Shown here piece by piece: positions 1-8,011 of a DNA stretch of 52,340 nt. The position numbers and the translations under genes were made by a program. This DNA is from an uncultured Clostridium sp. (lineage in GTDB: Bacteria; Bacillota; Clostridia; TANB77; CAG-508): assembly GCA_946639585.1 (NCBI GenBank), contig CAMPBS010000007.1:1-52340 (forward strand), given 5' to 3'. Positions within the stretch are counted from its first letter, which is position 1. Every line of letters begins with the position of its first letter. Under the pieces are notes generated by a model. It was not told where the DNA came from, searched no databases, and was given only the letters and a program-made list of their open reading frames with translations.

Positions 1-31
1 TATTTCTTAACCATTGCATTTTTGAATTCAT
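1..31 (-). CDS. 5' end of an unidentified gene (partial)
   Basis: An ATG on the minus strand at 31-29 follows an AAAGGA ribosome binding site at nine bases. The frame stays open to the left edge (MNSKMQWLRN). Only ten codons are visible, so no function can be given. It lies downstream of the prepilin peptidase gene on the same strand, with the 140-bp structured repeat between them. Confidence 0.5.
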   Translation of the reverse strand, partial: MNSKMQWLRN

Positions 32-56
32 AGTTTCAATTCCTTTCTATGCATAA

Positions 57-196
57 TAGTAAATTATATTTATTTTAAAAACCGCGTAAGCGACCAACCG
101 AAGCGTAGCGAAGGGCGACTGGAGCAACTTACATACTAGTATTTTTAAATATGGAAGTTGCGACACCAAGGTTTTAAAAATAAATATAATTTACTA
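57..196 (+). repeat. Structured 140-bp dispersed element, copy 1
   Basis: A 27-bp terminal inverted repeat (57-83 and 170-196, one A:A mismatch) encloses a GC-richer core that starts CCGCGTAAGCGACC and ends GTTGCGACACCAAGG. The core recurs at 27165-27303 and, inverted, at 35863-36006. The arms differ between copies but stay complementary within each copy. An inner hairpin is formed by GCAACTT (124-130) and AAGTTGC (155-161). No open reading frame is present. It could be a small mobile element without its own transposase, or a structured RNA. Confidence 0.85.
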
Positions 197-210
197 ATTC
201 GCAATAAAAA

Positions 211-963
211 CTAACCTTTATACATTCCCAATGTAAATATTTGAATCAATAAAGTTTTGATTGTTTCAAATGGTACAAACATGCTGATAAATGATGCCAA
301 TACTATAAATGGTCCAAATGGAATGTATTCATCAGTTTTTCTGATTTTTGTTGCAAGTAGTATAATACTTAATATTGCTCCAATTAGGAATGATACTAAT
401 GTAATGATTATTATATTTGATAGTCCAAAGAATAGTCCAAGAGCTCCCATTAGTTTTACATCTCCGAAGCCCATTGCTTCTTTACCATAGAACACTCCAC
501 CAAGAAGTGTTATAATTAAGAATATTCCTGCTCCTGCAAGCATTCCTAAGAACATATTTAATGCAATCGCTACATTTGAAATTCCGTATAAAAATGTAAA
601 TATTAAGCCAACTTCAAATATTGTTAAATTAAGTCTGTTTGGAATTATTTGTAGTTTAAAGTCAATTACAAATGCTGATAATAACAGTGGTGTTAATATC
701 ATGAATTTTATTAAATCTAAATTTGCAATTATTGTGTCTTTTAATCCAAAAAAGTATAGCAAGCAAGCATATATTGCTGCTGTTGCAAGCATTAAAAGAT
801 AATTAGGTTTGTAGTTTGTTTTTATTTCTTTGAATAGATCTTTTGAAAAGACTTTTTTGTATTCTGGTAATCGTTTATTCATCCAGCCAACAAATTGGCC
901 AACTAACAATCCTAATATTATAAAGCCTACATAAAAGGCAATGTGTATGTCATTTAAATACAT
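211..963 (-). CDS. Prepilin peptidase, A24 family, short form
   Basis: This is a polytopic membrane aspartyl protease of the type IV prepilin peptidase family, which cleaves the leader of pilins and pseudopilins at the cytoplasmic membrane face. The two catalytic aspartates are visible: Asp101 in FVIDFKLQIIPN and Asp168 in the GFGD motif (165-168). Around seven hydrophobic segments are seen. At 250 residues it lacks the N-terminal CxxC zinc/methyltransferase domain of PilD and keeps only a short hydrophobic N-terminus. Start: ATG at 963 after AAAGGAG, which overlaps the end of yqeG, so the two genes are probably co-transcribed. Likely substrates in the window are the pilin-like proteins at 8012-9428 and 24311-25880. 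Confidence 0.9.
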   Translation of the reverse strand: MYLNDIHIAFYVGFIILGLLVGQFVGWMNKRLPEYKKVFSKDLFKEIKTNYKPNYLLMLATAAIYACLLYFFGLKDTIIANLDLIKFMILTPLLLSAFVIDFKLQIIPNRLNLTIFEVGLIFTFLYGISNVAIALNMFLGMLAGAGIFLIITLLGGVFYGKEAMGFGDVKLMGALGLFFGLSNIIIITLVSFLIGAILSIILLATKIRKTDEYIPFGPFIVLASFISMFVPFETIKTLLIQIFTLGMYKG

Positions 964-965
964 TT

Positions 966-1475
966 TTATATTTCTCCTTTGTTTTCTTGTTTCTTTTTGA
1001 ATCTATTTTTTATTAAATTTTCAATCGGCCTTTTCCATGCTGTATACCAATATTCTTTTTTCTGAATTGGTTCTACTAAAATTGTGAACATATTGCATCT
1101 GTTTCCACCTATTACATCTGTGAAGATTTGGTCTCCAACAGCTGCAATGTTTTCTGGCTTTTCTTGCAATAAGTTTTGCACTTTTAAGAAGCCACCCTTA
1201 CAAGGTTTTTTTGCTAGATTTACATATGGAATATCTAAGGCATTTGAAACCTTTCCAACTTTTTCTTTATCATTTGTGTTTGATAAAATATATAGTTTTA
1301 TTCCACACTCCTTCATTTTCTTAACCCATAATTTTACATCATCTGATAATTCTTGTTCCATATTTATTAGGGTATTATCTACATCTAAAATCAATGCATT
1401 TATTTTATTTTCTTTTAATAATTCCTCTGAAATATCTGTAACGCTTTGTAAGAGCATGTTGGGGTATATTATCAT
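966..1475 (-). CDS. yqeG: YqeG family HAD-IIIA phosphatase
   Basis: This HAD-superfamily phosphatase (about 169 residues) resembles B. subtilis YqeG. The nucleophile motif DVDNT is at residues 31-35, a SNT motif follows near 65, and the acidic motif VGDQIFTDV comes near the C-terminal third. The substrate of YqeG proteins is not firmly known. I chose ATG at 1475 because GGAGG lies five bases upstream. The longer reading from 1508 has no ribosome binding site. Two bases separate its stop from the start of the prepilin peptidase gene. Confidence 0.88.
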   Translation of the reverse strand: MIIYPNMLLQSVTDISEELLKENKINALILDVDNTLINMEQELSDDVKLWVKKMKECGIKLYILSNTNDKEKVGKVSNALDIPYVNLAKKPCKGGFLKVQNLLQEKPENIAAVGDQIFTDVIGGNRCNMFTILVEPIQKKEYWYTAWKRPIENLIKNRFKKKQENKGEI

Positions 1476-1561
1476 TTTTGCCTCCAAAAAAATTGTCATT
1501 ATTTTCATTTATATATTATCAATATGTTATTATTTTGTCAATTGTTTTTATACATTTTGAA

Positions 1562-1596
1562 ACCTTGTTTTTGGGGAGTATCCCAAAAAACAAGGT
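1562..1596. repeat. Short palindromic repeat SPR-1, possible uvrA terminator
   Basis: ACCTTGTTTTTGGG (1562-1575) pairs with CCCAAAAAACAAGGT (1582-1596) apart from one bulged base, with GAGTAT between. The GGGGAGTRTCCC centre matches the palindromes at 5117, 13531, 24131, 24166, 25989 and 33487. It sits seven bases beyond the uvrA stop and may end that transcript, though no long T-run follows. Confidence 0.7.
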
Positions 1597-1602
1597 CAAT
1601 AT

Positions 1603-4434
1603 TTATTTCAAATATTTTTTCAAAAATTCTCCTGTATGACTTTCTGGTATTTTGCATATTTCTTCTGGTGTTCCAGCTGCCACTACTGTTCCTCCTGCAT
1701 CTCCGCCTTCTGGGCCTAAGTCTACAATATAGTCTGCTGTTTTTATTAAGTCTAAGTTGTGTTCGATTACTATTATTGTATTTCCTGTATCTACAAGTCT
1801 TTGTAGAATATCCACTAATCTATGAACATCAGCTATATGAAGTCCTGTTGTTGGCTCATCTAAAATGTATAATGTTTTTCCTGTTGCTTTTTTAGATAGT
1901 TCTGTTGCAAGTTTTACTCTTTGTGCTTCGCCTCCAGATAGTGTTGTTGATGGTTGTCCTAATTTTATATAGCCTAAACCAACATCATATAATGTTTGGA
2001 TTTTTGTTTTTATTCTTGGAATTTTGTCGAAAAATGTTAGTGCTTCTTCTACTGTCATATCTAATACATCTGCTATGTTTTTGCCTTTATATTTAACCTC
2101 TAATGTTTCTCTGTTGTAACGTTTTCCTTTACAAACTTCGCAAGGTACAAATATATCTGGTAAGAAATGCATTTCTATTTTATGAACTCCATCTCCATTA
2201 CAGCTTTCGCATCTTCCACCTGCTACATTGAAGCTAAATCTACCTTTTTGATATCCTCTTAGTTTTGCCTCTTCTGTTTCTGCAAATAAATCTCTTATCA
2301 TGTCGAACACACCAGTATATGTTGCAGGATTTGAACGAGGTGTTCTTCCTATTGGTGATTGATCAATATTGATTATTTTATCGATATTTTCCAAACCTTT
2401 TACTTCTTTACATTTTCCAGGTTTTTCGTTTGAACCGTTTATTTCTTTGGCAACTGTTTTATATAAAACTTCGCTTACTAATGTTGATTTTCCTGAGCCT
2501 GAAACTCCTGTAACGCAAGTAAATACACTAAGCGGGAATTTTACATTAATGTTTTTTAAGTTATTTTCTGTTGCACCTTTTATTTCTATTGCTTTTGATT
2601 TGACTGGCTTTCTTCTTTTTTTAGGTACTTCTATTTTCTTCTTTCCACTTAAATATTGACCAGTGATAGATTGTTCTACTTTCATTATTTCTTGTGCTGT
2701 TCCTTGAGCCATAACATTTCCACCATGAACTCCTGCTCCCGGTCCTATATCTATTATTTGATCCGCTGCATACATTGTGTCTTCATCATGTTCTACTACT
2801 AATAGAGTATTCCCTAAATCTCTAAGTTTTTTCAGTGTTGCTAATAATTTGTCATTATCTCTTTGATGAAGTCCTATGCTTGGTTCGTCTAGTATATAAA
2901 GGACTCCTGTTAATCCTGAACCAATTTGAGTTGCTAAACGAATTCTTTGAGCTTCTCCTCCTGATAATGTTCCTGCACTTCTTGAAAGTGTAAGATATTC
3001 AAGTCCTACATCAATTAAGAACTGAAGTCTAACATCTATTTCTTTTAAAATCATTTCAGCTATCATTGCTTTTTGTTTTGTTAGTTTTAACTTGTTTAGG
3101 TAATCTTTTATCGCCTTTATTGACATTTCTGTTAATTCATTTATGTTTTTTGTTCCAACCTTTATTGATAATATCTCATTTTTAAGTCTTGCACCATTGC
3201 ATGTTGGGCAATGAGAATTACTCATATACATTTCGTAAAAATCTCTCATTCCTTGTGATTTTGTTTCATTATGGCGTCTATCTAATGTTGGAATAACTCC
3301 TTCAAATGGTGCTTTGAATTTTCTTGTTCCTGCATAAGATGAATATTCGAAATCTATTTCTTCATCTTCTGTACCATAAAGGATTTTTTCCATAAACCAT
3401 CTTGGTAAATCTTTTATTTTCTTATTTCTGATATCTATTCCATAATGGTCTCCAACACTTTCAAAATACATTTTTGCCATTGTGTCGCCTTTTTTCATAG
3501 TGCTTGCGCCAAATGCTTTTATTCCGTCATATAATGTTTTGTTTTTATCTGGAACTATTAAATCTTCGTCCATTTTCATTAGATAGCCAATTCCCATACA
3601 TGTTGGACATGCTCCAAATGGATTGTTGAATGAAAACATTCTAGGTGAAAGTTCTGGGAAACTAAAACCACAAGTTGGGCAAGCATAATTACAGCTATAT
3701 AGTACTGGTTTTTGGCCTTGAATATCTATTAAAACCATGTTTTCTGCATGTTTTAGGGCTGTTTCAACAGATTCGGTTAATCTGCTTGTAATGTCTGGTT
3801 TTATTACTAGTCTGTCTACAACTAATTCTATTTCATGTTTTTTGTTTTTATCAAGTTTTATTTCATCTTCGCCTAGCTCATAGATTTCACCATCAATTCT
3901 TGCTCTAACAAATCCATCTTTTTGATAACCTTCAAGTTGTTTTACGAATTCACCTTTTCTTCCTCTTACAACAGGTGCTAATACTTGGATTTTTGTTCCT
4001 TCTTCTAATTCCATGATGTTGTCTATGATTTGGTCTATTGTTTGTTTTTCAATTTTTGTATGACAATTTGGACAATATGGAACTCCAATCCTTGCATATA
4101 ATAAACGAATGTAATCATATATTTCCGTTACTGTTCCAACTGTTGATCTTGGATTTTTAGATGTTGTTTTTTGGTCAATAGAAATTGCTGGACTTAAGCC
4201 TTCAATTGATTCGACATTTGGCTTTTCCATTAATCCTAGAAACTGCCTAGCATAAGATGATAGACTTTCTACATATCTTCTTTGTCCTTCAGCATATAAA
4301 GTGTCAAATGCTAAACTAGACTTTCCTGAGCCTGATAAGCCAGTTACTACAACAAGCTTGTCTCTTGGAATTTCTATATCTATATTTTTTAGGTTATGTT
4401 CCTTTGCTCCTTTTATAACGATTTTATCATTCAT
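1603..4434 (-). CDS. uvrA: UvrABC excinuclease subunit A
   Basis: UvrA is the DNA-damage sensor of nucleotide excision repair, a tandem ABC ATPase that loads UvrB. Both halves are complete in 943 residues, the usual length. The first half has Walker [10 protein letters not shown] near residue 32, zinc-binding CPNC and CPTC pairs, signature [12 protein letters not shown] and Walker [11 protein letters not shown]. The second half has Walker [11 protein letters not shown], the CESC/CEVC zinc finger, [12 protein letters not shown] and [10 protein letters not shown]. Start: ATG 4434 after GAAAGGA. It appears monocistronic: uvrB and uvrC are not in the window. No LexA-type box was recognised in its promoter region. 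Confidence 0.98.
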   Translation of the reverse strand: MNDKIVIKGAKEHNLKNIDIEIPRDKLVVVTGLSGSGKSSLAFDTLYAEGQRRYVESLSSYARQFLGLMEKPNVESIEGLSPAISIDQKTTSKNPRSTVGTVTEIYDYIRLLYARIGVPYCPNCHTKIEKQTIDQIIDNIMELEEGTKIQVLAPVVRGRKGEFVKQLEGYQKDGFVRARIDGEIYELGEDEIKLDKNKKHEIELVVDRLVIKPDITSRLTESVETALKHAENMVLIDIQGQKPVLYSCNYACPTCGFSFPELSPRMFSFNNPFGACPTCMGIGYLMKMDEDLIVPDKNKTLYDGIKAFGASTMKKGDTMAKMYFESVGDHYGIDIRNKKIKDLPRWFMEKILYGTEDEEIDFEYSSYAGTRKFKAPFEGVIPTLDRRHNETKSQGMRDFYEMYMSNSHCPTCNGARLKNEILSIKVGTKNINELTEMSIKAIKDYLNKLKLTKQKAMIAEMILKEIDVRLQFLIDVGLEYLTLSRSAGTLSGGEAQRIRLATQIGSGLTGVLYILDEPSIGLHQRDNDKLLATLKKLRDLGNTLLVVEHDEDTMYAADQIIDIGPGAGVHGGNVMAQGTAQEIMKVEQSITGQYLSGKKKIEVPKKRRKPVKSKAIEIKGATENNLKNINVKFPLSVFTCVTGVSGSGKSTLVSEVLYKTVAKEINGSNEKPGKCKEVKGLENIDKIINIDQSPIGRTPRSNPATYTGVFDMIRDLFAETEEAKLRGYQKGRFSFNVAGGRCESCNGDGVHKIEMHFLPDIFVPCEVCKGKRYNRETLEVKYKGKNIADVLDMTVEEALTFFDKIPRIKTKIQTLYDVGLGYIKLGQPSTTLSGGEAQRVKLATELSKKATGKTLYILDEPTTGLHIADVHRLVDILQRLVDTGNTIIVIEHNLDLIKTADYIVDLGPEGGDAGGTVVAAGTPEEICKIPESHTGEFLKKYLK

Positions 4435-4470
4435 AAAAAATTTCCTTTCGTTTTAAAAAAATATAAACGT

Positions 4471-4499
4471 ATTATACAACTTTTTTTCTATTTTATCAA
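4471..4499 (-). promoter_or_regulatory. Sigma-A type promoter of uvrA
   Basis: On the minus strand TTGATA (4499-4494) and a perfect TATAAT (4476-4471) are separated by 17 bases, 36 bases upstream of the uvrA start. Confidence 0.7.
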
Positions 4500-4507
4500 T
4501 AAAAATA

Positions 4508-4537
4508 TTGATTTTCATGTTTATAATATGTTATAAT
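4508..4537 (+). promoter_or_regulatory. Possible promoter for the 4712 gene
   Basis: TTGATT (4508-4513) and TATAAT (4532-4537) are separated by 18 bases. The roughly 170-base leader that follows contains two small inverted repeats (TAAACT/AGTTTA and AAACTT/AAGTTT at 4639-4654). It may be structured. No known riboswitch was recognised. Confidence 0.45.
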
Positions 4538-4711
4538 ATAATACAATCTGTGGGTAAACTATACCCCAGTTTATATTATAGAGTGAATTACGACTTTTGT
4601 ATTTCACACCCTAATTCCCCGTTCCTCATATATATGGCAAACTTTTATAAGTTTTTCATATATGTGGTTTATATAAGTAAACATTTTTAAGAAATTTAGG
4701 AGGGAAAAATC

Positions 4712-5056
4712 ATGTCTAGAGAATTGTCTGCAGCGGAAAAACTGTTCGAGCTCAGGAACAAGCTGGAGTTTATCAGAACTTCAAATGCTCCTGTAAAGAG
4801 AGAAGAACGGAGAATGCACGAAGTCATTGTTTCTAAGGCTTTTAGCTATCTCTGTGAACTTGATGCGGTTGAGGACTATTTAGATGCAATCTATGTTGAT
4901 AGTTTTACAATTACCTCACACCACCAGGTTGATGCACTAATGAATAAACATCGTCACATCTTCCACCACTGTGGCAAATTCGTTAAAGTGGTAGAAATAA
5001 TAGTTCATGAAAAGCATCATCTCTTTCTTGCGTACACTCCAGTTTCCCAGCTTTAA
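4712..5056 (+). CDS. Orphan 114-residue protein of atypical composition
   Basis: I do not recognise a family. The protein is soluble-looking, with an N-terminal helix of alternating charge (SRELSAAEKLFELRNKLEF) and a His-rich middle (SHHQVD, KHRHIFHHCGK, HEKHH) that could bind metal. It has no signal peptide. Codon use is clearly richer in G and C than in the neighbours (CTG, GAG, CTC, AGG, AAC), as in the genes at 10266 and 18255. It has its own promoter candidate, AGGAGGG ribosome binding site and a strong GC-rich terminator. This suggests a single-gene cassette, perhaps acquired by transfer. Function unknown. Confidence 0.75.
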   Translation: MSRELSAAEKLFELRNKLEFIRTSNAPVKREERRMHEVIVSKAFSYLCELDAVEDYLDAIYVDSFTITSHHQVDALMNKHRHIFHHCGKFVKVVEIIVHEKHHLFLAYTPVSQL

Positions 5057-5068
5057 AAGGCATGACTT

Positions 5069-5099
5069 GGCCTGGCACTTAACTGTGCCGGGCCTTTTT
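5069..5099 (+). terminator. Terminator of the 4712 gene
   Basis: GGCCTGGCAC (5069-5078) pairs with GTGCCGGGCC (5085-5094) and is followed by TTTTT. It is one of the most GC-rich hairpins in the window. Confidence 0.9.
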
Positions 5100-5116
5100 C
5101 TTGTACATTTGGTGAT

Positions 5117-5141
5117 GCTTTTGGGGAGTGTTCCAAAAAGC
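5117..5141. repeat. Short palindromic repeat SPR-2
   Basis: GCTTTT-GGGGAGTGTTCC-AAAAAGC. The arms pair around the AGTGT centre, in the same orientation as the other copies. It lies between the 4712 terminator and the rqcH promoter. Confidence 0.65.
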
Positions 5142-5146
5142 CTGGG

Positions 5147-5175
5147 TTGAATAATTAATAAATTTGTGTTAAAAT
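5147..5175 (+). promoter_or_regulatory. Promoter of rqcH
   Basis: TTGAAT (5147-5152), a 17-base spacer and TAAAAT (5170-5175) lie 24 bases before the rqcH start. Confidence 0.65.
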
Positions 5176-5199
5176 CATGAGCGATGGGAGTGAATTAAA

Positions 5200-6909
5200 A
5201 TGGCATTTGATGGAATTACTACAAAAGCAATTTCAGACGAATTGCAAGCGCTTGCAGGTGCTAGAATTGATAAAGTTTTTCAACCAAATAAAAACGAAGT
5301 TGTTTTAGGTTTATATATAAATGGTGCAAATTATGCTTTGGATATTTGTATAGATTCTGGAAATTATAGAATCAATCTTACAACACATTCTAAATCTAAT
5401 CCACAGGTTGCGCCTAATTTTTGTATGCTTTTGAGAAAGCATTTGATTGGTCTAAAGCTTAAAAATGTAGTTACATTTGGTTTGGAAAGGCTTGTTATTT
5501 TAGATATTGAAGGGTTTGACGAGTTTGAAGATGTTGTTTCTAAAAAGCTTATTATTGAGCTTATGGGAAAACACAGCAATATTATTTTAGTAGATGAAAC
5601 TAATATTATTGTTGATAGCCTTCGCCATATAAAGTCAGATGATGAACTAAATAGAAGCATTTTGCCACATATAAAATATCAGTTTCCTACAACTACAAAA
5701 CAAGACTTTTTAGATTTGAATAATTTTGAGGATTTTAAAAATAAATTAGGAGATACTTCAAAAGATAATTTAGTCACTTCTATTTGTGAAACTTTTAATG
5801 GTTTTTCAAATATTTTTGTTGAAAATCTAGTTAATGGTTTGAATGGAAATGATAACACCAAAGATGTCTATTCTAAAATTAGTGAAATTATTGATAATTC
5901 TGCAAATACTCATTTTGAGATTGTTGAAAAAAATGTTAGAAATAAAACAAAAAAAGATTATTGTTTGGTTTCTGGGAATGCGGATACTTCCCCTTTTCAT
6001 TTAAATTTCTTTATTGATGATTTTTATTATAACAAAGAAACTAACGATAATTTCAAGGCATACAGGGATACTACTTTAAAGCTTATTCTTGGAATTTTGA
6101 AAAAATATAATACACGTCTTGTAAATATTGATGCAAAATTAAAAGAATGTGAAAACATGGATGTTTACAGGATTTATGGAGAGCTTATTACTGCAAATCT
6201 GTACAGAATTGAAAATAAAAATTTAGACTTTGTTGAGCTTGAGAATTACTATGATAATAACAATTTAATAAAAATTCAGCTAGATAAAAAATATTTGCCA
6301 AGCGTAAATGCTAAACGTTTTTACAAAAAATATAACAAATTAAAGAATACTCTAGAAATTGTTGGAATTCAAAAGCAAGAAACTATTAAAGAATTAGATT
6401 ATCTTGAAAGCATTGTATATGAGCTAGAATCTGCTACAACAGTTGAAGAAGTTGCTCAAATTTTTGATGAAATATCTGAAAATGTTATGCTTAAAGATAC
6501 TATTTCTAAAAATCAGAAAAAGTCTAAAATAAAAAAATCTAAACTTACTAAAAACAAAGAAGTTTCTTTTAACCCTATAAAATATACTATTGACGGCTAC
6601 ACAATTTTTGTTGGAAGAAATAATAAGGAAAATGATTATTTAACTTTAAAATTTGCAAATAAAATGGATTATTGGTTCCACACAAAAGATATTCATGGAA
6701 GCCATGTAATATTGAAGTGTAATGAGAATGCTGAACCAACAGAAGATATTTTATATAAATGTGCTGAACTTGCAAGTAAGCATAGTAAAGCAAGAAATTC
6801 TTCTAATGTTCCTGTTGATTTTTGCCTAGTTAAGTATGTGAAAAAGCCTAATGGTGCTAAACCTGGTATGGTTATTTATACAAATAATAAAACCATCTTC
6901 GTAAAATAA
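5200..6909 (+). CDS. rqcH: Ribosome quality control protein RqcH (NFACT family)
   Basis: RqcH, the bacterial Rqc2/NEMF homologue formerly called FbpA/YloA, binds stalled 50S subunits and recruits Ala-tRNA to add C-terminal alanine tails. The NFACT-N domain is at the start (MAFDGITTKAISDEL), a coiled-coil middle spans about residues 280-430, and the NFACT-R domain is near the C-terminus (DGYTIFVGRNNKEND, WFHTKDIHGSHVIL). The conserved Asp-Arg pair of NFACT-N reads Glu96-Arg97 here (GLERLVIL). Length 569 is typical. Start: ATG 5200 with GGGAGTG upstream. smpB, the other stalled-ribosome rescue gene, lies 9 kb away. Confidence 0.95.
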   Translation: MAFDGITTKAISDELQALAGARIDKVFQPNKNEVVLGLYINGANYALDICIDSGNYRINLTTHSKSNPQVAPNFCMLLRKHLIGLKLKNVVTFGLERLVILDIEGFDEFEDVVSKKLIIELMGKHSNIILVDETNIIVDSLRHIKSDDELNRSILPHIKYQFPTTTKQDFLDLNNFEDFKNKLGDTSKDNLVTSICETFNGFSNIFVENLVNGLNGNDNTKDVYSKISEIIDNSANTHFEIVEKNVRNKTKKDYCLVSGNADTSPFHLNFFIDDFYYNKETNDNFKAYRDTTLKLILGILKKYNTRLVNIDAKLKECENMDVYRIYGELITANLYRIENKNLDFVELENYYDNNNLIKIQLDKKYLPSVNAKRFYKKYNKLKNTLEIVGIQKQETIKELDYLESIVYELESATTVEEVAQIFDEISENVMLKDTISKNQKKSKIKKSKLTKNKEVSFNPIKYTIDGYTIFVGRNNKENDYLTLKFANKMDYWFHTKDIHGSHVILKCNENAEPTEDILYKCAELASKHSKARNSSNVPVDFCLVKYVKKPNGAKPGMVIYTNNKTIFVK

Positions 6910-6926
6910 CGAAGATGGTTGTTTAT
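6891..6926 (+). terminator. Terminator of rqcH
   Basis: AACCATCTTCGT (6891-6902) and ACGAAGATGGTT (6909-6920) form a perfect stem that includes the stop codon, followed by a T-rich tail. Confidence 0.85.
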
Positions 6927-6938
6927 TGTTTTTTCCAT

Positions 6939-6969
6939 TAAAAAAGTATCCCACATTTCTGTGAGATAC
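6939..6969 (-). terminator. Terminator of the MazF-like toxin gene
   Basis: On the minus strand GTATCTCACA and TGTGGGATAC pair with one mismatch around a GAAA loop and are followed by TTTTTT. It lies about 105 bases beyond the toxin stop codon and converges with the rqcH terminator. Confidence 0.75.
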
Positions 6970-6970
6970 A

Positions 6971-7034
6971 AACGTATTCTAAATAATGCTGACGCTAATA
7001 CAAAATGTATCGTTCAGCTAACGTATTCTAAATA
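6971..7034. repeat. Hairpin flanked by 15-bp direct repeats
   Basis: AACGTATTCTAAATA occurs at 6971-6985 and 7020-7034. The 34 bases between can fold: GCTGACG with CGTTCAGC (one bulge) and ATAC with GTAT. It lies between convergent rqcH and the toxin gene. The arrangement resembles a tiny insertion with a target duplication, but this is inference. Confidence 0.55.
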
Positions 7035-7074
7035 CATTATACTATATAATATGCCATTAAGTCAACTATTATAT

Positions 7075-7836
7075 TCATTTTTTTATAAAAAGATTTTGAA
7101 TTTTTTCATCTATTAAATTAAGACTTTCATTAGATAATCTTATACCAGATAAAACATCAATATCAGATTTAGGATTATATATTCTTTGCTTACTTATTGT
7201 AGTTATTTGATTTATTAAAGCAATGCTACCATTTTTCATTTGTGATATTTCATTTTCTATTTTATTTATTAATTCAACATCTTCATTTAATAATTCTATC
7301 TTTTCTTTAACATTATTCATTTTTACATTCTTTATTATCTTTTCATCTTCACTACTTTCAGGTAATTGCGAAATTGCCTTTAATTCTTTTTTATACTCAT
7401 CGGATTTTTTATTAGCATTATCTATTAAGATTTTATTTTTAATAGATAATTTATCATATATTTCACTACCAATTAATATCGCTGAATTTGGAACTTTTTT
7501 ATTATCTTTTTGAGAAGTTAATGGAACTACAGTTAATGTAGAATATTTTTTAGCATTTATAATATCCAAAACAACACAATAATGTAAACCACCTTCTTCA
7601 TTTCCTATATTAAATCCAAGATTTACTTTTATTATATCCCCCCTATTATATTTTTTTAATTTCTCGCATTTAAAAGTTTCTTCTGCTTCTATATATCTAA
7701 CATAATCTTTAAGCCAATACGAAACTAAATTGGCCTTTTTTATATGCATTTTATCTCTTGCTATACAGGTATCTAAATAATTATTTAAAACATTAATAGC
7801 TTCATTTTTATTTTGAATTACATCCTCTTTTTTCAA
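7075..7836 (-). CDS. MazF/PemK-family endoribonuclease-like toxin
   Basis: The middle of the protein carries the PemK/MazF fold signature: YNRGDIIKVNLG near residues 80-95, then HYCVVLD and STLTVVPLTSQ. A long charged helical C-terminal region follows. MazF proteins cut mRNA at short motifs, but members of this longer (about 250 residue) clostridial type are often solitary and their activity is untested. No antitoxin gene is adjacent. I prefer the TTG start at 7836 because AGAGG lies seven bases upstream. The ATG at 7866 has no ribosome binding site. Regulation: three Spo0A-like boxes overlap its promoter (7896-7936). Confidence 0.8.
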   Translation of the reverse strand: MKKEDVIQNKNEAINVLNNYLDTCIARDKMHIKKANLVSYWLKDYVRYIEAEETFKCEKLKKYNRGDIIKVNLGFNIGNEEGGLHYCVVLDIINAKKYSTLTVVPLTSQKDNKKVPNSAILIGSEIYDKLSIKNKILIDNANKKSDEYKKELKAISQLPESSEDEKIIKNVKMNNVKEKIELLNEDVELINKIENEISQMKNGSIALINQITTISKQRIYNPKSDIDVLSGIRLSNESLNLIDEKIQNLFIKK

Positions 7837-7881
7837 AATATTACCTCTTTTCTGAATTTTTAGCATAAATTATTGTTGATA

Positions 7882-7910
7882 ATAATATCATATTTTGTCG
7901 AACAATGCAA
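7882..7910 (-). promoter_or_regulatory. Promoter of the MazF-like gene
   Basis: On the minus strand TTGCAT (7910-7905) and TATTAT (7887-7882) are 17 bases apart. A Spo0A-like box (7896-7902) falls inside the spacer. Confidence 0.55.
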
Positions 7911-7936
7911 TTAAATCCCATCGACAAAATTCGACA
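7892..7936. promoter_or_regulatory. Cluster of Spo0A-like boxes / inverted repeat operator
   Basis: ATTTTGTCGA (7892-7901) and TCGACAAAAT (7921-7930) form a perfect 10-bp inverted repeat. TGTCGAA, the known Spo0A box core, occurs at 7896-7902 (plus) and 7930-7936 (minus), and TGTCGAT at 7920-7926 (minus). One box lies between -35 and -10 of the toxin promoter, which would favour repression. That Spo0A binds here is inferred. Confidence 0.6.
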
Positions 7937-7980
7937 CACGTGTACTGCACCCCATTTTTAAGACTAAAATACAAATAATA

Positions 7981-8002
7981 AAGAGCGTAGTGATACGCTC
8001 TT
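7981..8002 (-). terminator. Terminator of pilin-like gene A
   Basis: AAGAGCGTA and TACGCTCTT pair around GTGA, ten bases beyond the stop codon. The T-run is interrupted (TTTATTATTT on the minus strand). Confidence 0.65.
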
Positions 8003-8011
8003 TTAAAATAT

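Noticed and set aside
57..196. Integron attC site or group II intron domain
   Set aside because: No GTTRRRY/RYYYAAC core arrangement, no domain V consensus, and no integrase or intron protein nearby.
2305..2312. TGTCGAA inside uvrA as a Spo0A box
   Set aside because: It lies within coding sequence with no promoter nearby, so it is expected by chance.
1524..2659. Open frames on the plus strand opposite uvrA
   Set aside because: Shadows of uvrA: Leu/Phe-rich translations without ribosome binding sites.
4508..4690. Sixty-codon ORF upstream of the 4712 gene
   Set aside because: No ribosome binding site. It overlaps the promoter and leader of the 4712 gene, and its composition is that of random AT-rich DNA.
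6919..7116. Plus-strand ORF after rqcH
   Set aside because: It runs through two terminators and the direct-repeat hairpin and overlaps the toxin gene end, with no ribosome binding site.
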